64,000 nt of DNA. Source: Variovorax sp. JS1663 (GTDB lineage: Bacteria > Pseudomonadota > Gammaproteobacteria > Burkholderiales > Burkholderiaceae_C). Location: NCBI RefSeq assembly GCF_002157355.1, contig NZ_LYMK01000003.1:62001-126000 (forward strand), given 5' to 3'. Below the pieces are notes generated by a model. That model saw nothing but the letters and a program-made list of their open reading frames with translations. It was not told the origin of the DNA and made no database searches. Shown here in pieces: positions 52,445-60,485 of the stretch (positions are counted from its first letter, which is position 1; each line of letters starts with the position of its first letter). Made by a program: the position numbers and the translations under genes.

Positions 52445-53917
52445 ATGACACTGACTCTCGAACGCCAGGACCTGATGCCCGGCCAGCAACTGATCGGCGC
52501 CGAATGGCGCGAGGCGAGCGATGCGCGCCGCCTCGACGTGAGCGATCCTGCCACCGGCAGCGTGTTCGCGAGCGTGCCCGACGGCAGCGCGGCCGATGCG
52601 CGCGCAGCCGTCGATGCCGCGCATGCCGCCTTCGCAACATGGCGCGCCGTGCCCGCCAAGCAGCGTGCCCAGATCATCAAGCGCTGGAACGACCTGGTCA
52701 TGGCGCACCAGGAGGACCTGGGTCGGCTGATCTCGCGCGAGCAGGGCAAGCCGCTGGCCGAGGGGCGGGGCGAGGTGGCCTACGCGGCCAGCTACATCGA
52801 GTGGTTTGCCGAAGAGGCCACGCGTGCCAATGGCGAGGTCATTCCGGCGCCGGTGCCGGGCCGGCGCATGTTCGCGCTGAAGGAGCCGGTGGGCGTGGTC
52901 GCCGCCATCACGCCGTGGAACTTCCCGGCCGCGATGATCGCGCGCAAGATCGCCCCAGCGCTCGCCGCGGGCTGCACCGTGGTGTGCAAGCCCGCCGAGG
53001 ACACGCCGCTGACCTCGCTGGCCCTGGTCAGGCTGGCCCGGGAGGCCGGCGTGCCGGCGGGCGTGATCAACATCGTCACCGCTTCTCGCGAACGCACGCC
53101 CGAGGTGGTGGACGTGTGGCTGGACGATGCGCGCGTGCGCAAGATCAGCTTCACCGGCTCCACGCCCGTGGGCCAGCACCTGGCGCGCCGCTCGGCGGAC
53201 ACGCTCAAGAAGCTTTCGCTCGAGCTGGGCGGCAACGCCCCCTTCATCGTGTTCGACGATGCCGATCTCGATGCGGCGGTGGACGGCCTGATGGCCGCCA
53301 AGTTCCGCAACGGCGGCCAGACCTGCGTGTGCCCGAACCGCGTGTTCGTGCACGAGCGCCTGCACGACGCCTTTGCCGACAAGCTGGCAGGGCGGGTGGG
53401 CGCGCTGAAGGTGGGTCCGGCGAGCGACCCTGCGTCGCAGATCGGGCCGATGATCAACGCGCGTGCCGTCGAGAAGATCGAGCGGCATGTGCAGGACGCG
53501 CTCGCCAAAGGCGCCAGGGTGCTCACCGGCGGGAGGCGCCTGGCCGAACTCGGCCCCCACTACTACGCGCCCACCGTGCTGGTGAACGCCGACGCCACCA
53601 TGGCCTGCAGTTGCGAGGAGACCTTCGGACCGGTGGTGCCGATCACGCGCTTTGGCGACGAGGCCGAGGTGATCGCCGCGGCCAACGACACGCCCTTCGG
53701 CCTGGCCGCCTACTTCTACGCGAGCGACGTGCGTCGCATCTGGCGCGTGGCCGAAGCGCTGGAGAGCGGCATCGTGGGCATCAACGAAGGCGCACTGGCG
53801 GCGGAGGCCGCGCCATTCGGCGGCGTGAAGGCTTCAGGCTACGGCCGCGAGGGCTCGGTGCATGGCCTGGACGACTACGTGCACATCAAGTACCTCTGCC
53901 AGGGGCAGCTCTCCTGA
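52445..53917 (+). CDS. gabD: Succinate-semialdehyde dehydrogenase-type ALDH
   Basis: A 490-residue ALDH with E260 (LELGGNAPF) and C294 in GGQTCVCPNR. The CxC pair and the TPWNFPAAMIARKIAPALAAGC motif are typical of NAD(P)-dependent succinate-semialdehyde dehydrogenases. It is the last gene of the operon. It would oxidise a semialdehyde such as succinic or glutaric semialdehyde, consistent with amine-derived aldehydes from the upstream oxidase. Confidence 0.88.
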   Translation: MTLTLERQDLMPGQQLIGAEWREASDARRLDVSDPATGSVFASVPDGSAADARAAVDAAHAAFATWRAVPAKQRAQIIKRWNDLVMAHQEDLGRLISREQGKPLAEGRGEVAYAASYIEWFAEEATRANGEVIPAPVPGRRMFALKEPVGVVAAITPWNFPAAMIARKIAPALAAGCTVVCKPAEDTPLTSLALVRLAREAGVPAGVINIVTASRERTPEVVDVWLDDARVRKISFTGSTPVGQHLARRSADTLKKLSLELGGNAPFIVFDDADLDAAVDGLMAAKFRNGGQTCVCPNRVFVHERLHDAFADKLAGRVGALKVGPASDPASQIGPMINARAVEKIERHVQDALAKGARVLTGGRRLAELGPHYYAPTVLVNADATMACSCEETFGPVVPITRFGDEAEVIAAANDTPFGLAAYFYASDVRRIWRVAEALESGIVGINEGALAAEAAPFGGVKASGYGREGSVHGLDDYVHIKYLCQGQLS

Positions 53918-53939
53918 CCATTTCAGCACCGGGCAGGCA

Positions 53940-54278
53940 CTAATAGCGGATCGTCACCCCCGCCTTGACGCCCTTGTTGTCCTTCCCGTCCGAGTGCGCG
54001 CCGGCCGAGAAGGAGACGCTGCCGCCCGTGCTTGCGCCCAGCGAGTAGTTCGGGCGTCCGTTCGAGGTGTCGACGCCGCCGTAGGCGCCGCTGCCGTCCT
54101 TGTTCTGCACGCCCAGCGTGCCGCCGTTCGCGGTCGCCGACTTCTCGGTCGGCGACAGGTTGGGACTGACGTAGATCGCGCCTTCGTCGTTGCTTTCCAG
54201 CGGGACCTTGGGCGCTTGCGCGAGGGCCGCCGCGCAGGAGGCGGCGAGGACGAGGAATGTCAGCAGGGGCTTGTTCAT
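53940..54278 (-). CDS. Small exported Gly/Ser/Asn-rich protein
   Basis: A 112-residue protein. A signal peptide (MNKPLLTFLVLAASCAAALAQ) precedes a mature part rich in Gly, Ser, Asn and Lys with alternating polar/hydrophobic residues (NYSLGASTGGSVSFSAGAHS...GVTIRY), suggesting beta structure. The ATG at 54278 is used because GGAGG lies eight bases before it and too close to the ATG at 54284. No family recognised. It is convergent with gabD. Confidence 0.7.
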   Translation of the reverse strand: MNKPLLTFLVLAASCAAALAQAPKVPLESNDEGAIYVSPNLSPTEKSATANGGTLGVQNKDGSGAYGGVDTSNGRPNYSLGASTGGSVSFSAGAHSDGKDNKGVKAGVTIRY

Positions 54279-54397
54279 GGCCATGCCTCCACCTTATCGG
54301 AAGCCGGGAGGCGACCCTCACGCGACCGCGAGGGGAGGCCTTGGGCGGTGCGTGATCTGTCGCTTCCCCGCACCGAAATTGTGTGCAGGTGTGTCGA

Positions 54398-55645
54398 TCA
54401 TGAAGCCGTGTTTCGGTCCACCGCGGCCGGCCTGCGCCACGCGATCAGCGACAGCAGCGGCCCGGTCGCCGCGGTGGTGACGAGCGCCATGACCAGGAGC
54501 ATGGTGAACAGCTCCGCGCCGATCAGGCCGGTATCGAGCCCCACCTTGATGACGATCAGCTCCATCAGGCCGCGCGAATTCATCAGCGATCCCGTCGCCA
54601 GGCTTTCGGGCCAGCCGTAGCCGCTCATGCGCGCGCCGGCCGCGCCGCCGACGATCTTGCCGACGCTCGCCGTCAGCAGGATGAGGCCGAGCGCACCCAG
54701 CGCGGCATCGCCGAAGGCGCCGGCGCTGGTGCCCAGGCCGGCCAGCGCGAAGAAGATCGGCATCAGGATCACGACGGACAGCGGCTCGATGCGCTCGCTG
54801 AGCGCGTGGAGCAGCCGGTCGTCGCGCGGCAGGGCGATGCCGAACAGGAAGGCGCCGAAGACGGCGTGCAGGTGCAGCCATTCGGTCAGCATCGCGCACA
54901 CGAGCATACCGATGACGAGCGTCGCCAGCACCATCGGCGAAGGGGTCCCGTCCGGCGCGTGAACGCGCAGGAACCACGCCAGCAGCGGCTTCACCGCCAG
55001 GAAGACCACGCCCACCATCAGCAGCAGGCCCAGGGCGATGCGCAGGAAGCCTGCCAGCCCGGCGCCGGCGCTGGCCAGCGCGACGACCAGTGCCAGGAGG
55101 ATCCACGCCAGCGCGTCCACCATGCCGGCCGCGCCCAGCGACAGCTGCCCGATCCGCGTGCGGGTGAGCTTGCGGTCCTTGAGGATGCGGGCCAGCACCG
55201 GGAACGCGGTGATGGACAGCGCCACGCCCATGAACAGGGCGAACGGCCAGAACGCGACGCCCGCGGGCGCCAGCGCCGGGTGGAGCGCGGGCGCGATGGC
55301 GATCCCGAGCCCCATGGGCAGCACCATGCTGCAGAGGGCCACGCGGCTCGCCGCGCTCAACATGGCGCCCATGCCGCTGGGCGCGCGCAGCTCCGCGCCG
55401 ACGATGAACATGAACAGCACCACGCCGATGTTCGCGAGCGAGGCCAGGCCGGGCAGCGAGGCGGGCGGGAACAGCTGCCGGTGCCATTCCGGGAACAGGG
55501 CGCCGAACACGATGGGACCCAGCAGGATGCCGGCGGCCATCTCGCCGATGACCATCGGTTGCCCGAGGGCCCGGAGCGCCAGGCCGCACAGGCGCGCGGT
55601 GACCAGGATGATGGCGAGCTGCAGCAGAAGAAGGGCGAGGGACAT
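54398..55645 (-). CDS. CPA2-type monovalent cation/proton antiporter
   Basis: A 415-residue membrane protein with about twelve spans, matching the Na/H-exchanger domain of KefB/NapA-like transporters (LGQPMVIGEMAAGILLGPIVFG; GVALSITAFPVLARIL; MNSRGLMELIVIKVGLD). No RCK/TrkA-N domain follows, so it is not a full KefB. It probably exchanges K+ or Na+ for H+. Its start is 73 bp from a divergent halogenase-like gene. Confidence 0.9.
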   Translation of the reverse strand: MSLALLLLQLAIILVTARLCGLALRALGQPMVIGEMAAGILLGPIVFGALFPEWHRQLFPPASLPGLASLANIGVVLFMFIVGAELRAPSGMGAMLSAASRVALCSMVLPMGLGIAIAPALHPALAPAGVAFWPFALFMGVALSITAFPVLARILKDRKLTRTRIGQLSLGAAGMVDALAWILLALVVALASAGAGLAGFLRIALGLLLMVGVVFLAVKPLLAWFLRVHAPDGTPSPMVLATLVIGMLVCAMLTEWLHLHAVFGAFLFGIALPRDDRLLHALSERIEPLSVVILMPIFFALAGLGTSAGAFGDAALGALGLILLTASVGKIVGGAAGARMSGYGWPESLATGSLMNSRGLMELIVIKVGLDTGLIGAELFTMLLVMALVTTAATGPLLSLIAWRRPAAVDRNTAS

Positions 55646-55718
55646 GGCTGCCGGCGTGATGTCGAAGCGACGTAGTATCCCAGTCCTGCGTGAACCAGCC
55701 CTCAGGAGAAGCCGCCCC

Positions 55719-57044
55719 ATGCAAGCAGTTCAGGAATGCGATGTGCTCGTCGTCGGTGGCGGGCCCGCGGGCTCGACCATCGCCGCGCTTCTGGCGCGGG
55801 AAGGGCGCCGCGTGGTCCTGCTCGAGAAGGAGCATCACCCGCGCTTCCACATCGGCGAGTCGCTGCTGCCCGGCAATGTCGAGCTGTTCGACCGGCTCGG
55901 CGTGCGCGAGGAGGTCGACAAGATCGGCATGCCGAAGTTCGGCATCGAGTTCGTGCCGCCCGACCTCGACTACTGCAGCTATGTCGACTTCTCCGAAGGC
56001 TGGGACCCCAGCAAGGCATCGGCCTGGCAGGTGCGCCGCTCGGAGCTGGACGAACTGCTGTTCCGCCACGCGGCCAGGACCGGTGCCCAGGCCCTCGAAG
56101 GTGCGAAGGTGGGCCACATCGAATTCGACGCGACCGGCGCCACGGTGCAGGCCACGCTGGACGACGGCGACCGCCGCACCTGGCGCACGCGCTTCCTCGT
56201 CGATGCCAGCGGCCGCGACACGGTGCTGGCCAACAAGTTCAAGTGCAAGACCAGGAACCCGGACCACAACAGCACCGCGCTCTTCGGCCACTTCCGCAAC
56301 GCGCGGCGCCTGGAAGGCCGGCGCGAGGGCAACATCAGCATCTGCTGGTTCGACCACGGCTGGTTCTGGTTCATCCCGCTGGCGGACGGCACGACCAGCG
56401 TCGGCGCCGTGTGCTGGGCCTACTACCTGAAAGCACGCGACAAGCCGCTGAAGGACTACTTCTTCGACACCATCGCGATGTGCCCGGCGCTGCACGACCG
56501 GCTGAAGGACGCGACGCTGGTCGACGACAAGGTGCATGCCACCGGCAACTTCGCCTACTCCAGCACCCATGCCACCGGAGAGCGCTACCTGATGGTGGGC
56601 GATGCCTACACCTTCATCGACCCGATGTTCTCCTCCGGCGTGTTCCTGGCGATGCAGAGCGCCTTCGACGGCGCGCAGCTGGTGCAGACCGCGCTCGACC
56701 GGCCGGCCGAGCTGCCGGCGGCACGGGCGGCGCTGGAGCAGCGCATGCGGCTGGGACCGCGCGACTATTCGTGGTTCATCTACCGCGTCACGAATCCGAC
56801 CATCCGCGACATGTTCATGCACCCGAAGAACGTGTTCAAGATCAAGCAGGGCCTGATGTCCCTGCTGGCCGCCGACATCCACCACGGCCCGGCCTACCGG
56901 CGCTCGCTCTGGATGTTCAAGGTCGTCTACTACGTCGTCTCCGTGCTCAACTGGCGCCGCACCTATGCCGGCTGGAAGCGCCACCGCTTCAACATCCGCG
57001 ACATGGGCGCGCTGCGCGGCGAGACGATCATGAAGGCCGACTGA
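55719..57044 (+). CDS. Flavin-dependent halogenase-like monooxygenase
   Basis: A 441-residue FAD protein. The FAD motif VLVVGGGPAGSTIAALLAREG, HPRFHIGESLLPGN and the halogenase hallmark W-x-W-x-I-P (HGWFWFIPLADGTTSVG) are present. K73 (GMPKFGIEF) sits where the chlorination Lys of halogenases is expected, and the late FAD motif reads YLMVGDAYTFIDPMFSSG. A phenol/pyrrole-type halogenase or related hydroxylase is likely. CAGGAGAAGCC precedes the ATG. It is convergent with a UbiE-like methyltransferase, and no NRPS/PKS or flavin reductase is nearby. Confidence 0.82.
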   Translation: MQAVQECDVLVVGGGPAGSTIAALLAREGRRVVLLEKEHHPRFHIGESLLPGNVELFDRLGVREEVDKIGMPKFGIEFVPPDLDYCSYVDFSEGWDPSKASAWQVRRSELDELLFRHAARTGAQALEGAKVGHIEFDATGATVQATLDDGDRRTWRTRFLVDASGRDTVLANKFKCKTRNPDHNSTALFGHFRNARRLEGRREGNISICWFDHGWFWFIPLADGTTSVGAVCWAYYLKARDKPLKDYFFDTIAMCPALHDRLKDATLVDDKVHATGNFAYSSTHATGERYLMVGDAYTFIDPMFSSGVFLAMQSAFDGAQLVQTALDRPAELPAARAALEQRMRLGPRDYSWFIYRVTNPTIRDMFMHPKNVFKIKQGLMSLLAADIHHGPAYRRSLWMFKVVYYVVSVLNWRRTYAGWKRHRFNIRDMGALRGETIMKAD

Positions 57045-57060
57045 GCGCCGGCGACGAGGA

Positions 57061-57831
57061 TCAAGAAGGCTTGACGGCGCTGTACTCGGAGAAGATGCCG
57101 AGCTCCGTGTGCCGCCGCACCGCCTCGAAGCCGGCCGCTTCCAGCGCGGCGACGATCTGGGCCGGTGCGATGCAGGCCTCGATCGTGTCCCAGTAGTAGC
57201 GCCACAGCTCGGAGGTCGCCCGCTCGCGCGCGACCAGGCGGGCGATGACGGGCACCACGATGCGCATGTAGGCCTTGAGCAGCGCGTTGGCCGGCGCGCT
57301 TTCAGGCCGGCTGATCTCGAGGATGAGCAACCGGCCGCCGGGGCGCAGCACCCGGCGGAATTCGGCGAACGCCTGGCCGACGTCGGACACGTGCCGGAAG
57401 GCGTAGCCCATGCTGAGGAAATCCGCCTCGCCGTCGCTGCACGGCAACTGCTCGGCCCGCCCGATCCGCAGCTGCACACCGGGCAGGGTGGCCTGCGCCA
57501 GCATGCCCGGGCTCGGATCGACGCCCACCAGGCTGCCGGCCGCGCCGATCCGCGCACAGGCCTCGCGCGCCAGCAGGCCGGTGCCGATGCCCACGTCCAC
57601 CACCCTGTCGCCGGCAGCCAGGCCCGCGCGCTGCAGCGCCGCCCGCCGGTACCAGGGCCCGGTGCCCAGCGCCAGGACGCGCTCAATGCGGTCGTAGTCG
57701 CTGGCCGTCTCGTCGAAGATGCGGCGCAGGTAGCGCTGGTGTTCTGCCTCGTCCCGGTAGTAGGCCGGCAGGGGCGCGTGGGGCATCTGCACGTGCCCCG
57801 GGGCGGGGCGGGGTTCTGGGGTGGCGTTCAT
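57061..57831 (-). CDS. UbiE/COQ5-like SAM-dependent methyltransferase
   Basis: A 256-residue class I methyltransferase. The early FDETASDYDRIERVLALGTGPWYRR resembles UbiE, SAM motif I is VVDVGIGTGLLAREA, and LPCSDGEADFLSMGYAFRHV and RPGGRLLILEISRP correspond to later UbiE motifs. Genuine UbiE lies in ubiquinone operons, while this copy is next to a halogenase-like gene and may methylate a phenolic or quinone metabolite. Confidence 0.87.
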   Translation of the reverse strand: MNATPEPRPAPGHVQMPHAPLPAYYRDEAEHQRYLRRIFDETASDYDRIERVLALGTGPWYRRAALQRAGLAAGDRVVDVGIGTGLLAREACARIGAAGSLVGVDPSPGMLAQATLPGVQLRIGRAEQLPCSDGEADFLSMGYAFRHVSDVGQAFAEFRRVLRPGGRLLILEISRPESAPANALLKAYMRIVVPVIARLVARERATSELWRYYWDTIEACIAPAQIVAALEAAGFEAVRRHTELGIFSEYSAVKPS

Positions 57832-57868
57832 CGGGCCATCATAGGCATGCCCTTGTCGGGGACCGCGT

Positions 57869-58468
57869 TCAACCCTGAAGTTCGGTCTTGCGCTCGATGA
57901 TGCGCGAGACCAGGCCGTACTCGACCGCTTCCTCCGCGGAGAGCCAGCGGTCGCGCTCGATGTCGGTCATCACCGCCTCGAAGGACTTGCCGGTCTCGCG
58001 CGCGATGGTTCGGGCGATGCGCTCGCGGGCCTTGATGATCTCCTGCGCATGGATCGCGATGTCACTGGCCGGCCCGCCGGCGCCGCCGCTGGGCTGGTGG
58101 ATCAGGAACCGCGTGTTCGGCAGGCAGAAGCGGCGCTCGCGTGGCGCCGCCAGGTACAGGTGGGTGGCCGCGCTGCCCACCCAGCCGGTGCCGATCATGC
58201 GCACCGGCGCCGCGATGAAGCGCACCACGTCGTGGATCGCATCGCCCGACTCCAGGTGGCCGCCCGGCGAGCTCACCAGCACGTCGATGGGCGCGTCGCT
58301 GTCGGCATCCAGCGCGATCAGCCGGCGCGTGACGTCGCGTGCCGCGACGTCGGTGATCGTGCCGAAGATCAGCAACGTGCGCGATTTGAAAGCCTTCTCC
58401 TCCAGGTAGGAACTGGCGCGGGACTCGCCCGGTGCGCCGCCCGGTGCGTCTTCTTCAGGGGTTTCCAT
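57869..58468 (-). CDS. ClpP-like serine protease paralogue
   Basis: A 199-residue ClpP-fold protein. The triad is complete by spacing: S99 (GWVGSAATHL), H124 (RFLIHQPSGG) and D173 (DIERDRWLSAEEAVEYGL). The Ser-flanking sequence differs from the usual QAASMGAF, and the processing region is not the standard one. No clpX or tig is adjacent, unlike the housekeeping clpP locus. It is probably a specialised ClpP2 that assembles with, or apart from, the main ClpP. Confidence 0.87.
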   Translation of the reverse strand: METPEEDAPGGAPGESRASSYLEEKAFKSRTLLIFGTITDVAARDVTRRLIALDADSDAPIDVLVSSPGGHLESGDAIHDVVRFIAAPVRMIGTGWVGSAATHLYLAAPRERRFCLPNTRFLIHQPSGGAGGPASDIAIHAQEIIKARERIARTIARETGKSFEAVMTDIERDRWLSAEEAVEYGLVSRIIERKTELQG

Positions 58469-58648
58469 GGTGTTCCTTCGCTACGCGTTGCGATGGCGGA
58501 GTCGCCAGTGGCCCGCGTGCCGGACAGCTTAACGCGGCGCCGCCTGCGCTGCAGCGCGCGGGCGGCATCGCATGAAGGCGGGATCGTCAGGCGCGGCGTC
58601 GCCGGCTACGATGGGACCACGCTGTCACACCGACTTTCGCAATCGCTG

Positions 58649-58812
58649 TCACGCGAGGCCCGTCCCTCCAGGCGCCAGGAAGAAGCGCCGGAGGGACACG
58701 GCCGTCTGCCCGGGCGCCTCCTCGGGAAAGAAGTGGCCCGCCTCGATCGCGCGAAGCCCAGGGACTGCATCACCCGCACCATGTCCTGCGCCATCGCGCG
58801 CTTGGCATCCAT
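58649..58812 (-). pseudogene. Haloacetate-dehalogenase-like alpha/beta hydrolase remnant
   Basis: The minus strand encodes KRAMAQDMVRVMQSLGF, the helix before the nucleophile elbow in DehH-type hydrolases. It jumps to a new frame giving LRAIEAGHFFPEEAPGQTAV and SLRRFFLAPGGTGLA with a stop, which is the catalytic-His region and C-terminus. The nucleophile, the acid residue and the core are deleted. It abuts the 3' end of arsC. Confidence 0.6.
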
Positions 58813-58816
58813 GCGC

Positions 58817-59245
58817 TCAGCGCGCGCGGCGCTTTCCGTCGTCGCGGACCACTTCGCCGTCCGACTTGGTGAAGGGCGGCACCGGCCCTGCCGGCAGGAT
58901 TTCCAGCACCTCTTCCGATGGGCGGCAGAGCTTGGTGCCCAGCGGCGTCACGACGATGGGGCGGTTCATCAGGATCGGGTGCTGGCCGATGAAGTCGAGC
59001 AGTTGCTCGTCGGTCCACTGGGGGTTGCCCAGGTCCAGCTCCGTGTAGGGCGTGCCCTTCTCGCGCAGCAGCGCGCGCAGCGGCTGGCCGGTGGCGGCCG
59101 CGATCGCGCGCAGCGTCTCGCGGGTGGGCGGCGTCTTCAGGTACTCGATGACGGTGGGCTCGATGCCCGCATGCCGGATCAGCGCCAGCGTGTTGCGCGA
59201 AGTGCCGCAGGCGGGGTTGTGATAGATGGTGACTTCTTCAGGCAT
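58817..59245 (-). CDS. arsC: Arsenate reductase (glutaredoxin-dependent type)
   Basis: A 142-residue ArsC. The catalytic Cys is C13 (IYHNPACGTSRNTL). The Arg-containing loop LMNRPIV and the C-terminal RPSEEVLEIL are conserved. It reduces arsenate to arsenite using glutathione/glutaredoxin. It is not within an ars operon, since no arsR or arsB is nearby, so it may also be a YffB/Spx-like family member. Start MPEEVTIYHNPACG. Confidence 0.88.
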   Translation of the reverse strand: MPEEVTIYHNPACGTSRNTLALIRHAGIEPTVIEYLKTPPTRETLRAIAAATGQPLRALLREKGTPYTELDLGNPQWTDEQLLDFIGQHPILMNRPIVVTPLGTKLCRPSEEVLEILPAGPVPPFTKSDGEVVRDDGKRRAR

Positions 59246-59262
59246 CCGTGGATTGTGGAACA

Positions 59263-59302
59263 AGGGCGCGGCGCCGTCCCTTGGCAGACGGCGCCGCGCC
59301 CT
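59263..59302 (-). terminator. Strong GC-rich terminator-like hairpin
   Basis: A perfect 16-bp stem (AGGGCGCGGCGCCGTC paired with GACGGCGCCGCGCCCT) closes an 8-base loop. It lies 12 bp after the stop of the Gly/Ala-rich protein gene in its direction of transcription and 17 bp before the arsC start. On the minus strand it is followed by TTGTT, a short U-tract. It probably ends the upstream transcript and separates it from arsC. Confidence 0.65.
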
Positions 59303-59314
59303 GCGTCGGCGGGG

Positions 59315-59824
59315 TTACTTCCTCACGCCGACCGAGCCGGAGCCCTGGGCCTGTCCGGCGGCACCGGCACCGCCCCCGATGGGCTGCAGCACGCCGCCCA
59401 GCGAGCCGGCGGCACCCGTCGCGCCGTTGACCGCGCCGCCCACGGCGTTGGTCGCGCCGCCCACCGCCTGGGTCGCCCCGCCGACGGCACGGGTCGCGCC
59501 CTGCACGCCGCCGTTCAGCGTGGTGCCGGCGCCGCCCAGCGCGCCTGCGCTCCCCGTGCCTGCACCAGCGTTCGCGCCGGCCCGCGTCTGCGCGGCGCCC
59601 TCGGCGTGCGCACCGCGCTGCTGGCGTTGCGGCTGCGCCTGTTGCGGCGCCGTTGCGCCGCCCGCCCCGCCGCCGGCATTGACGTCGGCCTGCACGCCCA
59701 CGCCCACGCCGACATTCGGCGTCTGCACGGTCTGCGCGCTGGCCACGCCGCCCGCGGCCAGCAGGCCGGCAAGCAGGGCGCCGAGGGCGATGCGCTTCGG
59801 ATGGTGCTGCTGTTGTTTCTTCAT
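59315..59824 (-). CDS. Exported Gly/Ala/Gln-rich low-complexity protein
   Basis: A 169-residue protein. The basic start MKKQQQHHPKRIALGALLAGLLAAGGVASAQ is a signal peptide. The rest is low complexity, with a GVGVGV tract, a Gln-rich patch (PQQAQPQRQQRG) and repeated GGATxAVGGA units (about residues 113-135). No domain was recognised. Such proteins occur in Burkholderiales as envelope-associated proteins of unknown role. Its transcript likely ends at the hairpin at 59263. Confidence 0.7.
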   Translation of the reverse strand: MKKQQQHHPKRIALGALLAGLLAAGGVASAQTVQTPNVGVGVGVQADVNAGGGAGGATAPQQAQPQRQQRGAHAEGAAQTRAGANAGAGTGSAGALGGAGTTLNGGVQGATRAVGGATQAVGGATNAVGGAVNGATGAAGSLGGVLQPIGGGAGAAGQAQGSGSVGVRK

Positions 59825-60001
59825 GTGTGACGGTCCCTTTCTTTCGTGAATGGTCACTGACAAGGAGCCGGCCGTTTGGCCAGTCCGGGAGGGACCATAG
59901 GGGGAGGGCCGTCAGGGGCCGCGTGCGCCGCCGCCGGGCATCGCTGTGGGAAGCGGCTGTCGGCGCGATGGCAGGGCCGTGCGTTAGCCCCGCCGGTGCG
60001 C

Positions 60002-60439
60002 TCAGCCGAGCACGTCGTTGACTTGCTCGTTGAATTCGGTCTGGCTGAGCGCCGTGCCCAGTTCCCGCGGCAAGGCATCGCGCACCGAGAACACGCCCAG
60101 GATCTTCGTGCCCTTCACCAGCGGCAGGTGGCGGAAGCCCCGCTCCAGCATCAGCACGACCGCGTCGGACACCAGCGTTTCGGGCGCCACGCAGATCGGG
60201 TTGGGCGTCATCACGTCGCTCACCGGCGTGCGCTCGGGATCGAGGCCGCGGGCCAGCACCCGCGTCATCAGGTCGCGCTCGGTCAGGATGCCGAGCAGGA
60301 TGTCCGGCGGCTCCATGATCAGCACGCTGCCGCAGTTGGCGCGCGTCATCACCCCGGCGGCCTCGCGCACGGTCGCCTGCGGGCCCAGGCAGAGCACGTG
60401 CTTGCGCGAGATGGACTGGAAAACCGTGCGTTCGGCCAT
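60002..60439 (-). CDS. CBS-domain protein
   Basis: A 145-residue protein made of a CBS pair (residues ~10-65 and ~75-130; VLIMEPPDILLGILTERDLMTRVL and FRHLPLVKGTKILGVFSVRDAL). CBS pairs bind adenine nucleotides and act as energy or redox sensors. It lies 46 bp downstream of korB on the same strand, so it may modulate the oxidoreductase or simply share its transcript. Confidence 0.88.
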   Translation of the reverse strand: MAERTVFQSISRKHVLCLGPQATVREAAGVMTRANCGSVLIMEPPDILLGILTERDLMTRVLARGLDPERTPVSDVMTPNPICVAPETLVSDAVVLMLERGFRHLPLVKGTKILGVFSVRDALPRELGTALSQTEFNEQVNDVLG

Positions 60440-60485
60440 GGCTGCCCCTCCAAGCGAATCCGAGAATGGTGCGACGGTGCCGCGC

